The notes beneath the pieces were generated by a model. The model had not been told where the DNA came from. It saw only the letters and a program-made list of their open reading frames with translations, and made no database searches. From NCBI GenBank assembly GCA_038106885.1, contig JAYNFX010000007.1, forward strand, positions 1 to 48,009: a DNA stretch of 48,009 nucleotides. The letters run 5' to 3'. Shown here piece by piece: positions 32,529 through 41,246 of the stretch (position 1 is its first letter; each line of letters starts with the position of its first letter). A program made the position numbers and the translations under genes. This DNA is from UBA3537 sp038106885. Its GTDB lineage: Bacteria; Bacteroidota; Bacteroidia; Flavobacteriales; Flavobacteriaceae.

Positions 32529-34133
32529 ATGAATAAACCTAACTCTATATTAAGAATTTTCTGTTGCTATTTAATTCTTAATTTTCTGGTAATTTTCTTT
32601 AATTTATTTTATTGCGAATTCGATATTGAAATTATTAAGAATTTTTTTGAAAACTCTTTTTTTTCTTTGATTTTAATTATCCCTTGTGTTCTTATACGAA
32701 AAGACAGATATAGGGTAGCATACAGTTTGTTATCCTTTGTGTTTTTTTCAATTACCGTATTAATAGAATCTGTTTATTATTTGATTTTTCAAGTATTTTT
32801 AAGTGCTTCATCAATATTTGTCATAATGGATTCAAATTTAAATGAATCTTATGAGTTTATTAAGTTTTATTTAGGTTTTGAGGAACTTTTGCTGATTTTA
32901 ATAACTTTAACTTATTGTGTATACGCTTATAAGTATTTAAAAAATAACCACCCTTCATTTAAATCAATTACGTTAAAGCAAAAGTATATTCATTTTACAA
33001 TTTTAGTTACATCTGTTTTTTATTTAAAAGTTTCAAATAATATAATATTCAATTTTCCTTATTTGTTTTTAAAATCATCTTACGAATATTACATAACATC
33101 AAAAGATTTTGAAGCTAATTTTAAAAATAATAATGGTCTTTTTAAAAATGTCAAGTTAAATAGTGGCGTAGATAATGATGTCTATGTTTTAGTGATTGGT
33201 GAGTCCACTGTTCGTTCTCATATGCAGTTATATGGTTACAAAAGAATGACTACACCAAGGTTAGCGAAAATTTCAAATCAACTTTTGATTTACAATGATG
33301 TAATTAGTCCCAATACGTTAACAATTGAGTCAATTACCAAAATGTTAACACTTGCAAATTATGAATCGCTAGATAATAATACATCAGGATCAATACTTCA
33401 ATTAGCCAATGCTGCAGGGTTTAAAACTATTTGGCTTTCAAATCAAAGACCGATAGGAGTTTTTGAAAGTCTAATTACAAAAATTGCATTATCGTCTAGT
33501 GAAGTTCAATTTATTACTACCGCTTATGGTCAACATAATCGTACTCTTGACCAAGAGTTGATACCTAAATTTAACGAATATTTAGATCAAGAAATCAATA
33601 AGCCATTATTCGTAGTCATTCATTTAATGGGAACTCATTTTAAATATGAAAATCGATATCCTGATTCATTAAAAAATAAATTTAATTCAGCTCTAAATAA
33701 ATCTCTATCAGAGAAAGAGAAAATTAATAATAAATACGATAGAGCAGTGTTAAATACTGATTACGTGATTTCAGAAATAATTAGTTCTGTTCAGCAGAAG
33801 GCTTCAAATAGTGCAGTGTTATATCTTTCAGATCATGGAGAAGAACTAGATAATTTAAAATTTCGTGGTCATAATGAGAGTTTTGCTACTAAGAGCATGT
33901 TTGAAATACCTTTTTTTGTTTGGCAATCTCAAGAGAACAAAAAAAATAATCCTTTGTTTTTTGATAATGACAGAAAATACATGTCGGACGACTTATTTCA
34001 TACCTTAGCTGATTTTTTACAGATAAATTCAGACGAAGTTGATTCTACAAGAAGCATTTTTAGTACATCTTTTAAAAATCGAAAGCGTTTAGTTCTAGAC
34101 TTTCAAAACTATGACTCTATATTTAGAAATTAA
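32529..34133 (+). CDS. Phosphoethanolamine transferase (alkaline phosphatase superfamily)
   Basis: Inner-membrane enzyme that transfers phosphoethanolamine from phosphatidylethanolamine to lipid A or core sugars, 534 residues. Five hydrophobic segments lie within the first 180 residues, then a periplasmic sulfatase-like domain. The catalytic loop VIGESTVRSHMQLYGYKRMTTP carries the likely nucleophile T227, like EptC/CptA-type enzymes. Metal ligands appear in LSDHGEE and RGHNE. Such enzymes lower surface charge and can reduce sensitivity to cationic peptides; the exact acceptor here is unknown. It lies between the flippase and GT4 genes. Confidence 0.88.
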   Translation: MNKPNSILRIFCCYLILNFLVIFFNLFYCEFDIEIIKNFFENSFFSLILIIPCVLIRKDRYRVAYSLLSFVFFSITVLIESVYYLIFQVFLSASSIFVIMDSNLNESYEFIKFYLGFEELLLILITLTYCVYAYKYLKNNHPSFKSITLKQKYIHFTILVTSVFYLKVSNNIIFNFPYLFLKSSYEYYITSKDFEANFKNNNGLFKNVKLNSGVDNDVYVLVIGESTVRSHMQLYGYKRMTTPRLAKISNQLLIYNDVISPNTLTIESITKMLTLANYESLDNNTSGSILQLANAAGFKTIWLSNQRPIGVFESLITKIALSSSEVQFITTAYGQHNRTLDQELIPKFNEYLDQEINKPLFVVIHLMGTHFKYENRYPDSLKNKFNSALNKSLSEKEKINNKYDRAVLNTDYVISEIISSVQQKASNSAVLYLSDHGEELDNLKFRGHNESFATKSMFEIPFFVWQSQENKKNNPLFFDNDRKYMSDDLFHTLADFLQINSDEVDSTRSIFSTSFKNRKRLVLDFQNYDSIFRN

Positions 34134-34141
34134 AATTTCTT

Positions 34142-35251
34142 ATGACGTTTAAAACAAAAAAAATTGCAATTTTTACTTCATCATTAGGCGTTGGTGGTGC
34201 TGAGAAATTCGCGGCTAATCTCACTTTTATTATTCAAGGTTTAGGGTATGAAGTCCATGTTATTTCTGTTTTAGATAAAATAGATTATAATTATACTGGT
34301 AAACTCTTAAACTTAGGTCTAATAAATAATAATTCTAATCCAATTTTAAATAAAATTATAAAGTATAAAGTTTTAAGACGTTATTTGAAAACTCAAAAAT
34401 TTGATTTTATAATTGATAATAGATCTCGACCAATTTTCATCAAAGAATTTCTGATTAAAAATTTTCTGTATAATGGGAATAATATAATTTATATGGCGCA
34501 TAGTTCATTGCTGAAAAATTATGTACCACAAAGTAAATTTTTAGCTAGGTTATTATATAAGGAATCTAGATCCATAGTAGCTGTTTCAAATCACATAAAA
34601 CAAAATTTAGAAAGTAAATATTATTTTAAAAGGGTAGAATTTATACCAAATACGGTATCAAATATTGAATTAAATCAAAATCAAAATATTATTCAAAATT
34701 TACCTCAGAGATATATTTTATATTATGGACGAATAGATAATAAAGTCAAAAATTTGTCATTACTTTTAAATGCTTACAAAGAGTCAAGACTTTCATCAAA
34801 CAAAGTATTTTTAGTTATATTAGGAGATGGCCCTGATATAAATTTAATTAAGCAAATTGTTAAAAATATGGATCTTGAGTCCATGGTTTTATTTTTTGAA
34901 TTTCAAGCAAATCCTAGTCAATTTATTAGAAATGCAATTTACACTGTATTGACAAGTAGATTTGAGGGTTTTCCAATGGTTCTTATTGAAAGCCTTTCGC
35001 TAGGTGTACCTGTGGTCTCAGTAGATTGTAAGTCTGGTCCTAAAGAAATTATTGATAATGAGAAAAATGGACTTTTAGTTGAAAATCATAATTTAATCGA
35101 ACTTTCAACTGCATTCAACAGATTGTTTGAAGATAAAAACTTGTATAGAAACTGTTGTAATAATGCAAAACAAAGTATTAAAAAGTTTTCTGTAAATATA
35201 GTTTCTGAAAAATGGAAAGTCCTTCTTGAGAAATTAAATAATAAAATTTAA
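34142..35251 (+). CDS. Glycosyltransferase family 4
   Basis: GT-B fold retaining glycosyltransferase, 369 residues, probably at the cytoplasmic face of the inner membrane. The N-terminal acceptor domain begins IAIFTSSLGVGGAEKFAANL. The C-terminal donor domain starts near YILYYGRIDNKVKNLSLLL, with GDGPDINLIKQI and the donor-binding SRFEGFPMVLIESLSLGVPVV, carrying the E-x7-E pair. It ends the flippase, phosphoethanolamine transferase and GT4 set. Its stop is shared through TTAA with the convergent GT2 gene. Confidence 0.9.
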   Translation: MTFKTKKIAIFTSSLGVGGAEKFAANLTFIIQGLGYEVHVISVLDKIDYNYTGKLLNLGLINNNSNPILNKIIKYKVLRRYLKTQKFDFIIDNRSRPIFIKEFLIKNFLYNGNNIIYMAHSSLLKNYVPQSKFLARLLYKESRSIVAVSNHIKQNLESKYYFKRVEFIPNTVSNIELNQNQNIIQNLPQRYILYYGRIDNKVKNLSLLLNAYKESRLSSNKVFLVILGDGPDINLIKQIVKNMDLESMVLFFEFQANPSQFIRNAIYTVLTSRFEGFPMVLIESLSLGVPVVSVDCKSGPKEIIDNEKNGLLVENHNLIELSTAFNRLFEDKNLYRNCCNNAKQSIKKFSVNIVSEKWKVLLEKLNNKI

Positions 35252-36177
35252 AAAGGAGAGAAATAAATATTAATTTTTATCAATGAAATTTGAATTTTTT
35301 TTAGTGTATCCAAAACATTTTTAGGTAAACTAAGAAGCAATCGTTGCTTAAAATTTAAGTTTTCAATTGAAATGGAGCTTTTAAGAAATTGAAAATTTTT
35401 AATATCATTACTTCTTTTTCTCTCAATGGCCATTGAAAAACGATTTAAATCCAAGAATTTTTTTAGGGATGTGTTTATTTCTTCTTCTTCTTTAAAATTA
35501 TTTAAAACCTTTATTCTATCAATTTTATACTTTGAAATTGATAAATGATTTTCTTTAAAATTAAAGACCTTAAAAGCTGTCGATTTGGGATTAAATGCTA
35601 TTTTGAAGTCAAGTGCTATTCTAATCCACATGTCTGTATCTTGACCTGATCTTAATTCTTCATTAAAATAGCCAATTTTATTAAAAGTACTTTTGGGAAT
35701 CATTACTGCAGATGTCCACGCAATACAATCTTTTAGAGATGACTTAAAAAAATCAACTACAGCAGGACCAAGGCTAATTCCATTGTAATCAGCTTTGATT
35801 GGATTATTTTCACCATAGACTTTACTATACCCCATTGCGTATAAGCCACAATTTGGAAATGATTTATTTAGAGCTTTCATTTCTTCTAAATGATTTTTTT
35901 CCCATATGTCATCAGCATCTAGAAAAGCAAGTAAATTTGAGTTTGAAACTTCAATACCTAAATTTCTAGCATTTGAAACTCCTTTGTTGATTGAATTGTA
36001 AATTTTTATTCTTGAATCTTTAATTTTCTCTATTTTACTTAAACTCTCATCGGTTGAACCATCATTAACTATAATTATTTCAAAATCGGTGAATGTTTGA
36101 TCAAGAACACTATTTAATGTTTTTTCTATGAATTTTTCTTTATTGTATAGTGGTATTATTATTGAAAAAAAACACAT
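35248..36177 (-). CDS. Glycosyltransferase family 2
   Basis: GT-A fold inverting glycosyltransferase, 309 residues. FFSIIIPLYNKEKFIEKTLNSVL opens the nucleotide-binding domain, VNDGSTDES follows, and the DxD metal motif is in LLAFLDADDIWEKNH. RSGQDTDMWIRIAL supplies the usual acceptor-side ED-like acid. The C-terminal tail is helical and basic. It follows the other GT2 gene by 6 bases in the ftsE-GT2-GT2 transcript. Donor and acceptor are unknown. Confidence 0.9.
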   Translation of the reverse strand: MCFFSIIIPLYNKEKFIEKTLNSVLDQTFTDFEIIIVNDGSTDESLSKIEKIKDSRIKIYNSINKGVSNARNLGIEVSNSNLLAFLDADDIWEKNHLEEMKALNKSFPNCGLYAMGYSKVYGENNPIKADYNGISLGPAVVDFFKSSLKDCIAWTSAVMIPKSTFNKIGYFNEELRSGQDTDMWIRIALDFKIAFNPKSTAFKVFNFKENHLSISKYKIDRIKVLNNFKEEEEINTSLKKFLDLNRFSMAIERKRSNDIKNFQFLKSSISIENLNFKQRLLLSLPKNVLDTLKKIQISLIKINIYFSPF

Positions 36178-36183
36178 TCCTTT

Positions 36184-37071
36184 TTAAGATATATAACAAA
36201 GGTAACTTAATCGGTACAAATCAAAAATAAACAAGGATGGGTTTTTTGATTTTAATTGTTTCTCTAAATTTTTATTAAAAATAATGTAAATCAATTTCAG
36301 TAAATTATCAAGTTTAAATTTTTTTAATAAGTAATAGGTTTTCGTTATTTTCATGTAATCTTTACTAATAAGGTTGGATTGTACAAACAATAACGATGAT
36401 TTAGCATAATTTTGAGTTTTTTGTAAAAACATAGTTGCACATTCTAAATTTTCGTGGAATACTTCGTTCTCTATGTGTTTGATTGCAATGTTATTTAACT
36501 TTAGATCATAAGAAAATAGAGTATCTTCATTGGCTTTTTTTGAAACTTCTTCATTAAATGGTATATTATTTATTACTTCTTTTAATATTAGAAAATTACT
36601 ACTGAAGAGATTTAAGTAAGGACTGTTCTGTCGGTCAAATGTTTGCTTATATTCTCTAATTTTTCCGTATTTCCATCTAAGAATTTGTTTTTTTTCAATT
36701 GGTGTATTTCTATATTTTATGCCTCCTGATATTACTTGTGAACTATTATCAATGGCATTTAAATAATTTTTGATAAATTTTTTAGATTTTGGAATTACAT
36801 CCGCATCAATAAATAATAGCCATTTATATTTTGATGTTACTGCTAGTTTATTTCTTGTAGCACTTCTTCCAATATTTGTTTTATTTCTTATGTAATAAAC
36901 ATTTGATAATTTATTCAAAGTAGAATTTTTCAACAAAATTTTCTTATTTGTCGAAGCATCATCACATATTAAAATTTCAAAAATTATTTTGTTTTTAGAA
37001 CATTGCAAGTGTAGTTCTTTAACTAGGGTTGTTGTAAGATGATTAAATGTAGGAATTAAAATAGAAAGCAT
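36184..37071 (-). CDS. Glycosyltransferase family 2
   Basis: GT-A fold glycosyltransferase, 295 residues, beginning LSILIPTFNHLTTTLVKEL. LICDDAST and the metal-binding LLFIDADVIPKSKKF are visible, and KANEDTLFSYDLKLNNIAI is the acceptor-side motif. It shares one base with the ftsE stop (TAATG), so it is translationally coupled to ftsE. That link between a cell-division ATPase and a glycosyltransferase is probably positional only. Confidence 0.88.
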   Translation of the reverse strand: MLSILIPTFNHLTTTLVKELHLQCSKNKIIFEILICDDASTNKKILLKNSTLNKLSNVYYIRNKTNIGRSATRNKLAVTSKYKWLLFIDADVIPKSKKFIKNYLNAIDNSSQVISGGIKYRNTPIEKKQILRWKYGKIREYKQTFDRQNSPYLNLFSSNFLILKEVINNIPFNEEVSKKANEDTLFSYDLKLNNIAIKHIENEVFHENLECATMFLQKTQNYAKSSLLFVQSNLISKDYMKITKTYYLLKKFKLDNLLKLIYIIFNKNLEKQLKSKNPSLFIFDLYRLSYLCYIS

Positions 37072-37757
37072 TATTTTTCTTTGCGTTGAACAACTTCAAA
37101 AATATTTTGATTCTCACATTTTAAAGTTTTACTAGGAAATTTTAATATTAGTGCATAATCATGTGTCGCCATAAATATAGTATTCCCTTTATTATTTAAA
37201 TCTTGTAATACTTGCATTACCTCAATACTGGTTTGAGGATCTAAATTTCCCGTGGGTTCGTCAGCTAAAATTAGTTCAGGGTCGTTCAAAAGAGCTCTCG
37301 CAATTGCTACGCGTTGTTGCTCACCTCCTGAAAGCTCAAAAGGGAACTTATCAGATTTAGTATGCATATTTACTTTTTCTAAAACATTCTTGATTTTTTC
37401 ACTAATTTTAATTTTATTATTCCACCCAGTTGCTTTCAAAACAAATTCTAAGTTTTTGAAAATCGATCTATCGTTCAAAAGTTTAAAATCTTGGAATACA
37501 ATTCCAAGTTTACGCCGCATGTATGGTATTTCACTATCCGTTAAAGATCTTAAATTATAACCTACTATTTCTCCCTCTCCATTATTTAGTTTTAGATCAC
37601 CATAAAGTGTCTTTAGTAGGCTACTTTTTCCAGAACCTGTTTTGCCAATTAAATAAACAAACTCACCTCTTTTTACATCAAGATTTATACTATCAAGAAT
37701 AATATTTTTTTGATGAAAAATTGATGTATTTTTTAGCGACAGGACTGAGTTTGACAT
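37071..37757 (-). CDS. ftsE: Cell division ATP-binding protein FtsE
   Basis: ABC ATPase that pairs with FtsX to control septal peptidoglycan hydrolases. It has 228 residues. Walker A GKTGSGKSS (38-46), signature LSGGEQQRVAIARAL, Walker B LILADEPTGNLDP and H-loop MATHDYALI. The DEPTGNLDP form and size are typical of FtsE rather than generic exporters. ftsX is not adjacent, which is common in Bacteroidota. A short leader of AT-rich sequence precedes it. Confidence 0.88.
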   Translation of the reverse strand: MSNSVLSLKNTSIFHQKNIILDSINLDVKRGEFVYLIGKTGSGKSSLLKTLYGDLKLNNGEGEIVGYNLRSLTDSEIPYMRRKLGIVFQDFKLLNDRSIFKNLEFVLKATGWNNKIKISEKIKNVLEKVNMHTKSDKFPFELSGGEQQRVAIARALLNDPELILADEPTGNLDPQTSIEVMQVLQDLNNKGNTIFMATHDYALILKFPSKTLKCENQNIFEVVQRKEK

Positions 37758-37880
37758 ATTGTTAATATAATTTTTTTATAAATTTATTACTAATAGTTAA
37801 ATAATCAAATTCCAACAAAATAAAATATTTCAATTAATAATTTTTAAAAAAATTGGTAAGTTTTTTAATATATTTATTAA

Positions 37881-38726
37881 ATGGAAAATATATTAAATTA
37901 CTTTGAAACAATACCATCACTCCATCGTACATTAATATTAGTTTTCACTCTGAGTTTTTTTTGGCTAATTGAAGGAGTATTTCCTTTGTTTAGCAATAAA
38001 TATTTAAAATGGAATCATGCCAGGGCAAATTTAATGTTAACATTAACGACCATAATTGTTAATTTTAGCCTTGCTTTTTTTCTGCTAAAAACAGCAGATT
38101 GGGTATCTTCTAATGAATTTGGAATTCTAAATTGGTTTCCAGATATACCGTTGGTCTATTTTGTTTTATTAGGTATTTTGTTATTAGATTTTGTAGGTGC
38201 ATACATGCCACACTTTTTAGAACACAAAATTAAGCCACTGTGGATGATACATTTGGTTCACCACACTGACCCTAATGTTGATATAACAACTGCAACAAGG
38301 CATCATCCATTGGAAAGTTTATTACGCTATTTTTTTACTTTGCTAGGAGTATTCTTAATTGGATTACCAATTTCCGTAGTCATGTTATACCAATCACTAT
38401 CTTTATTTTTTACTCAATTTAATCATGCAAACATTAAGCTTCCAAATTCTTTAGATTTATTGTTAAGTTATATTATTGTTACACCAGGTATGCATAAAAC
38501 ACATCATCACCACAAGCTTCCTTTTACAGACAGTAATTATGGCAATATTTTTTCAATTTGGGATCGATTATTTGGTACATATAAATTCCGAGATCAAGAT
38601 AATGTGGTATATGGAGTTGATACATTTCCAGATAAGGAAAAAAACATTCAATTTGATACATTGTTGAAACAACCTTTTCAACAATATAGAAAGCCGACTA
38701 CTGATAAAGAAGGTAATTTGATCTAA
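37881..38726 (+). CDS. Sterol desaturase / fatty acid hydroxylase family protein
   Basis: Integral membrane di-iron hydroxylase, 281 residues, with about four to six hydrophobic segments. The eight-histidine pattern is clear: HFLEH, HLVHH near residues 127-132, and HKTHHHH near 211, with RHHPLE between. Family members add hydroxyl groups to lipids, carotenoids or sterols; the substrate here is unknown. Its last 29 bases overlap the 3' end of the convergent NamZ gene, in opposite strands. Confidence 0.9.
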   Translation: MENILNYFETIPSLHRTLILVFTLSFFWLIEGVFPLFSNKYLKWNHARANLMLTLTTIIVNFSLAFFLLKTADWVSSNEFGILNWFPDIPLVYFVLLGILLLDFVGAYMPHFLEHKIKPLWMIHLVHHTDPNVDITTATRHHPLESLLRYFFTLLGVFLIGLPISVVMLYQSLSLFFTQFNHANIKLPNSLDLLLSYIIVTPGMHKTHHHHKLPFTDSNYGNIFSIWDRLFGTYKFRDQDNVVYGVDTFPDKEKNIQFDTLLKQPFQQYRKPTTDKEGNLI

Positions 38727-39939
38727 TAGATTTAAATTTTTTCAATTCAGGTTCCCAGGACTTTTTTATTTCATTAATGCCAACACCATTTTTTATTTGT
38801 TCCTGCAATTTTCTTTGGCCTGCTAATTTGTTAAAAAAAGAATTAAAGAAGGTATTTTTATTTTCAGTCTTCTTATAAGCATCTATTATCCAACTTAAAT
38901 TAATTTCATTTAGTATTATTGAATTTTGAAGATTTTTCCCATAACAAATATCTCCTTCATATTTTGGTTTTTTTGCACCTAAATTTGGTTTAGGCTTGAA
39001 CCGGAATTTCATATCATTACTTTTAATGAAAGGACTACCAAAAATTTGAAACTGTAATGATGTTCCTCGTCCAACACTAACATTTGTTCCTTCGAAAAGA
39101 CAGAGGCTTGGGTATAAATTTATTGCCTTAGCATTAGGTAAATTAGGAGATGGTTTTATTGGTAGTTGATAAATAATTTTACGATTGTAATTTGAAATTG
39201 GAATAATTCTGATGTCACATTTAACATTATTTTCTAGCCAGCCTTCACCATTTATCATTAGAGCAAATTCACCAAGTGTCATTCCATGTGATATTGGTAC
39301 AGGATGCATACCAACAAAACTTTTGTATTCCATATTCAATACTGGTCCATCTACATAATGCGCATTTGGATTTGGCCTATCTAATATTATTAATGGAATA
39401 TTCATTTTTGCACAAGCTTCCATCATGTAATGTAATGTTGAAATAAAAGTGTAAAATCTAGCTCCGACCCCCTGTATATCGAAAATTATTAAATCAAGAT
39501 CTTTTAATGAATTCGCATTTGGTTTTCTATTTTTGCCATAAAGTGAAACAATTGGTAATCCAGTTTTAATGTCTATGCCATCATTAACGTATTCACCTGC
39601 GTCAGATACACCTCTATAACCATGTTCTGGAGCAAAAACTTTTTTTACATCTACCTTCAAACTTATCAGTGAATCAACTAAGTGTGTATATTGTAATTTT
39701 GCATCCGATTCAGAAAGATTCTTGAAAATTACAGATGTTTGATTAGCTACTATTCCAATAGACTTATTTTTTAATTCAGGAAGTAAAAGGTCCAGTCGAT
39801 TCGCCCCAACTTTTAATTTTTCTGTAGTTTTCAATTCATTATTTATTTCGTAAAATGAATTAAATTTCTTTGAGCAATGTGAAATAAAGTAAATTGAAAC
39901 AAATAATAAAACTGTATTTTTGATGAAATTTAAAAACAA
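38698..39939 (-). CDS. DUF1343 protein, exo-beta-N-acetylmuramidase NamZ-type lipoprotein
   Basis: DUF1343 includes NamZ (GH171), which removes terminal MurNAc from peptidoglycan fragments during muropeptide recycling. It has 413 residues. The N-terminus is hydrophobic and reaches Cys22 (FISHC), a poor but possible lipobox. Landmarks: KNKSIGIVANQTSV, VFAPEHGYRG, LIIFDIQGVGARFYTFISTLHYMM, ILDRPNPNAHYVDGPVLN and LFEGTNVSVGRGTSLQFQIFG. No ATG fits: the start must be the TTG at 39939, 6 bases from the divergent neighbour's TTG, or another nonstandard start. The 3' end overlaps the desaturase gene by 29 bases. Confidence 0.88.
   Translation of the reverse strand: MFLNFIKNTVLLFVSIYFISHCSKKFNSFYEINNELKTTEKLKVGANRLDLLLPELKNKSIGIVANQTSVIFKNLSESDAKLQYTHLVDSLISLKVDVKKVFAPEHGYRGVSDAGEYVNDGIDIKTGLPIVSLYGKNRKPNANSLKDLDLIIFDIQGVGARFYTFISTLHYMMEACAKMNIPLIILDRPNPNAHYVDGPVLNMEYKSFVGMHPVPISHGMTLGEFALMINGEGWLENNVKCDIRIIPISNYNRKIIYQLPIKPSPNLPNAKAINLYPSLCLFEGTNVSVGRGTSLQFQIFGSPFIKSNDMKFRFKPKPNLGAKKPKYEGDICYGKNLQNSIILNEINLSWIIDAYKKTENKNTFFNSFFNKLAGQRKLQEQIKNGVGINEIKKSWEPELKKFKSIRSNYLLYQ
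39915..39922 (+). promoter_or_regulatory. -7 promoter box for the LolC/E-like permease gene
   Basis: TATTTTTG fits TAnnTTTG and lies 23 bases before the TTG start at 39946. It is inside the 5' end of the divergent NamZ gene, so the two control regions overlap. Confidence 0.45.
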
Positions 39940-39945
39940 CTGGAT

Positions 39946-41184
39946 TTGAATTTTGAATTTTACATAGCTAAAAAGCTAATTAATTCTAATTTCCATAAAA
40001 ATAGTGTTTCAGCACCAATAATAAAAATTGGTATTGCTGCGATAGCTGTAAGTACCATAGTAATGCTCATAGCTTTAGCTGTAAGTAATGGATTGCAAAT
40101 TAAAATTAGAGATAAAGCTGTTGCATTTAATGGTCATATAACTATAACCAACTTTGATTCAAATTCATCCGAAGGTTCTAATTATCCTCTGCAGTTAAAT
40201 CAATCATTTTATCCTAAATTTAACAATATTGATGGTGTTAATCACATCCAAGGAGTTGCACAAAAATTTGGTATAATAAGAACTGAGAAGGATTTTGAGG
40301 GACTTTTTATTAAAGGTGTTGGTGAGGATTATGATTGGAAATATTTTAAGGATTTTTTAGTTAATGGACGATTACCAGTTTATTCAAATCTCTATAGTAA
40401 TGAAGTACTTATTTCAAAGTACTTAGCTGATAGATTAAATTTCAGGATTGAAGATTCTTTTCAAATGTATTTTTTGAAATCAGACTCGACCAGGCCTCCT
40501 AGTATAATTAAATTTAATGTAGTTGGTATATTTAATTCAGGATTTGCAGAGCTAGATCAAACCTTTTTAATAGGTGACATAAATCATATACAAAGGTTGA
40601 ATAAATGGTCTAATACTCAAGTTGGTCAATTTGAAGTATTTATAGATGATTATGATTTATTAGAAAAAAAAGGTCTTCAAATTTATAATGAAATACCTTC
40701 CCATTTAGATTCTCAAACTATAGTGGAAAAGTATCCTGTCATTTTTGAGTGGATATCAATATTCGATAAAAACACTTTTGGAATAATTGTAATGATGATC
40801 TTTGTTGGTATGATTAACATGATTACTGCTCTTTTAGTTTTGATTTTGGAAAGAACAAAGATGATTGGGGTTTTAAAATCTCTTGGGTGTAATAATTGGA
40901 GTATTCAAAAAGTTTTTATTTACATGGCTGGACATCTAATTACTTATGGGCTTTTAATTGGAAATGCAATTGGATTAATCTTACTTTTTATTCAAAAATA
41001 TTATAGTCCTATTTCTTTGAATCCATCAATTTATTATGTTAATAACGCGCCAGTTGAAATAGATATATTTTCAATTCTTTACTTAAATCTATCCACATTT
41101 TGTATTTGTGTTTTTGTAATGTTATTGCCGTCATACTTAGTTTCAAAAATATCTCCTGTCAAAGCAATTAGATTTGATTCTTAA
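39946..41184 (+). CDS. ABC transporter permease, LolC/LolE/FtsX-like
   Basis: Membrane subunit of a type VII ABC system, most like lipoprotein-releasing LolC/E, 412 residues. The start motif (M)NFEFYIAKKLI is typical of flavobacterial homologues; here the first codon is TTG, since an in-frame stop lies at 39931-39933 and no ATG occurs near. One helix (about 25-48), a large periplasmic MacB-type domain, then three helices near the C-terminus with ILERTKMIGVLKSLGCNNWSIQKVF and LVSKISPVKAIRFDS. The ATPase partner (LolD-like) is not in the window. A role in lipoprotein trafficking is inferred. Confidence 0.88.
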   Translation: MNFEFYIAKKLINSNFHKNSVSAPIIKIGIAAIAVSTIVMLIALAVSNGLQIKIRDKAVAFNGHITITNFDSNSSEGSNYPLQLNQSFYPKFNNIDGVNHIQGVAQKFGIIRTEKDFEGLFIKGVGEDYDWKYFKDFLVNGRLPVYSNLYSNEVLISKYLADRLNFRIEDSFQMYFLKSDSTRPPSIIKFNVVGIFNSGFAELDQTFLIGDINHIQRLNKWSNTQVGQFEVFIDDYDLLEKKGLQIYNEIPSHLDSQTIVEKYPVIFEWISIFDKNTFGIIVMMIFVGMINMITALLVLILERTKMIGVLKSLGCNNWSIQKVFIYMAGHLITYGLLIGNAIGLILLFIQKYYSPISLNPSIYYVNNAPVEIDIFSILYLNLSTFCICVFVMLLPSYLVSKISPVKAIRFDS

Positions 41185-41246
41185 TAGTTGACTTTATTAT
41201 ACTTTGATTTGTTTACTAAATTGATGAAATTTGTAAAAAAAATTAA

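Noticed and set aside
31219..37071. Recently acquired glycan island
   Set aside because: No insertion sequences, tRNA, direct repeats or visible composition break at its borders; only its gene content hints at variability.
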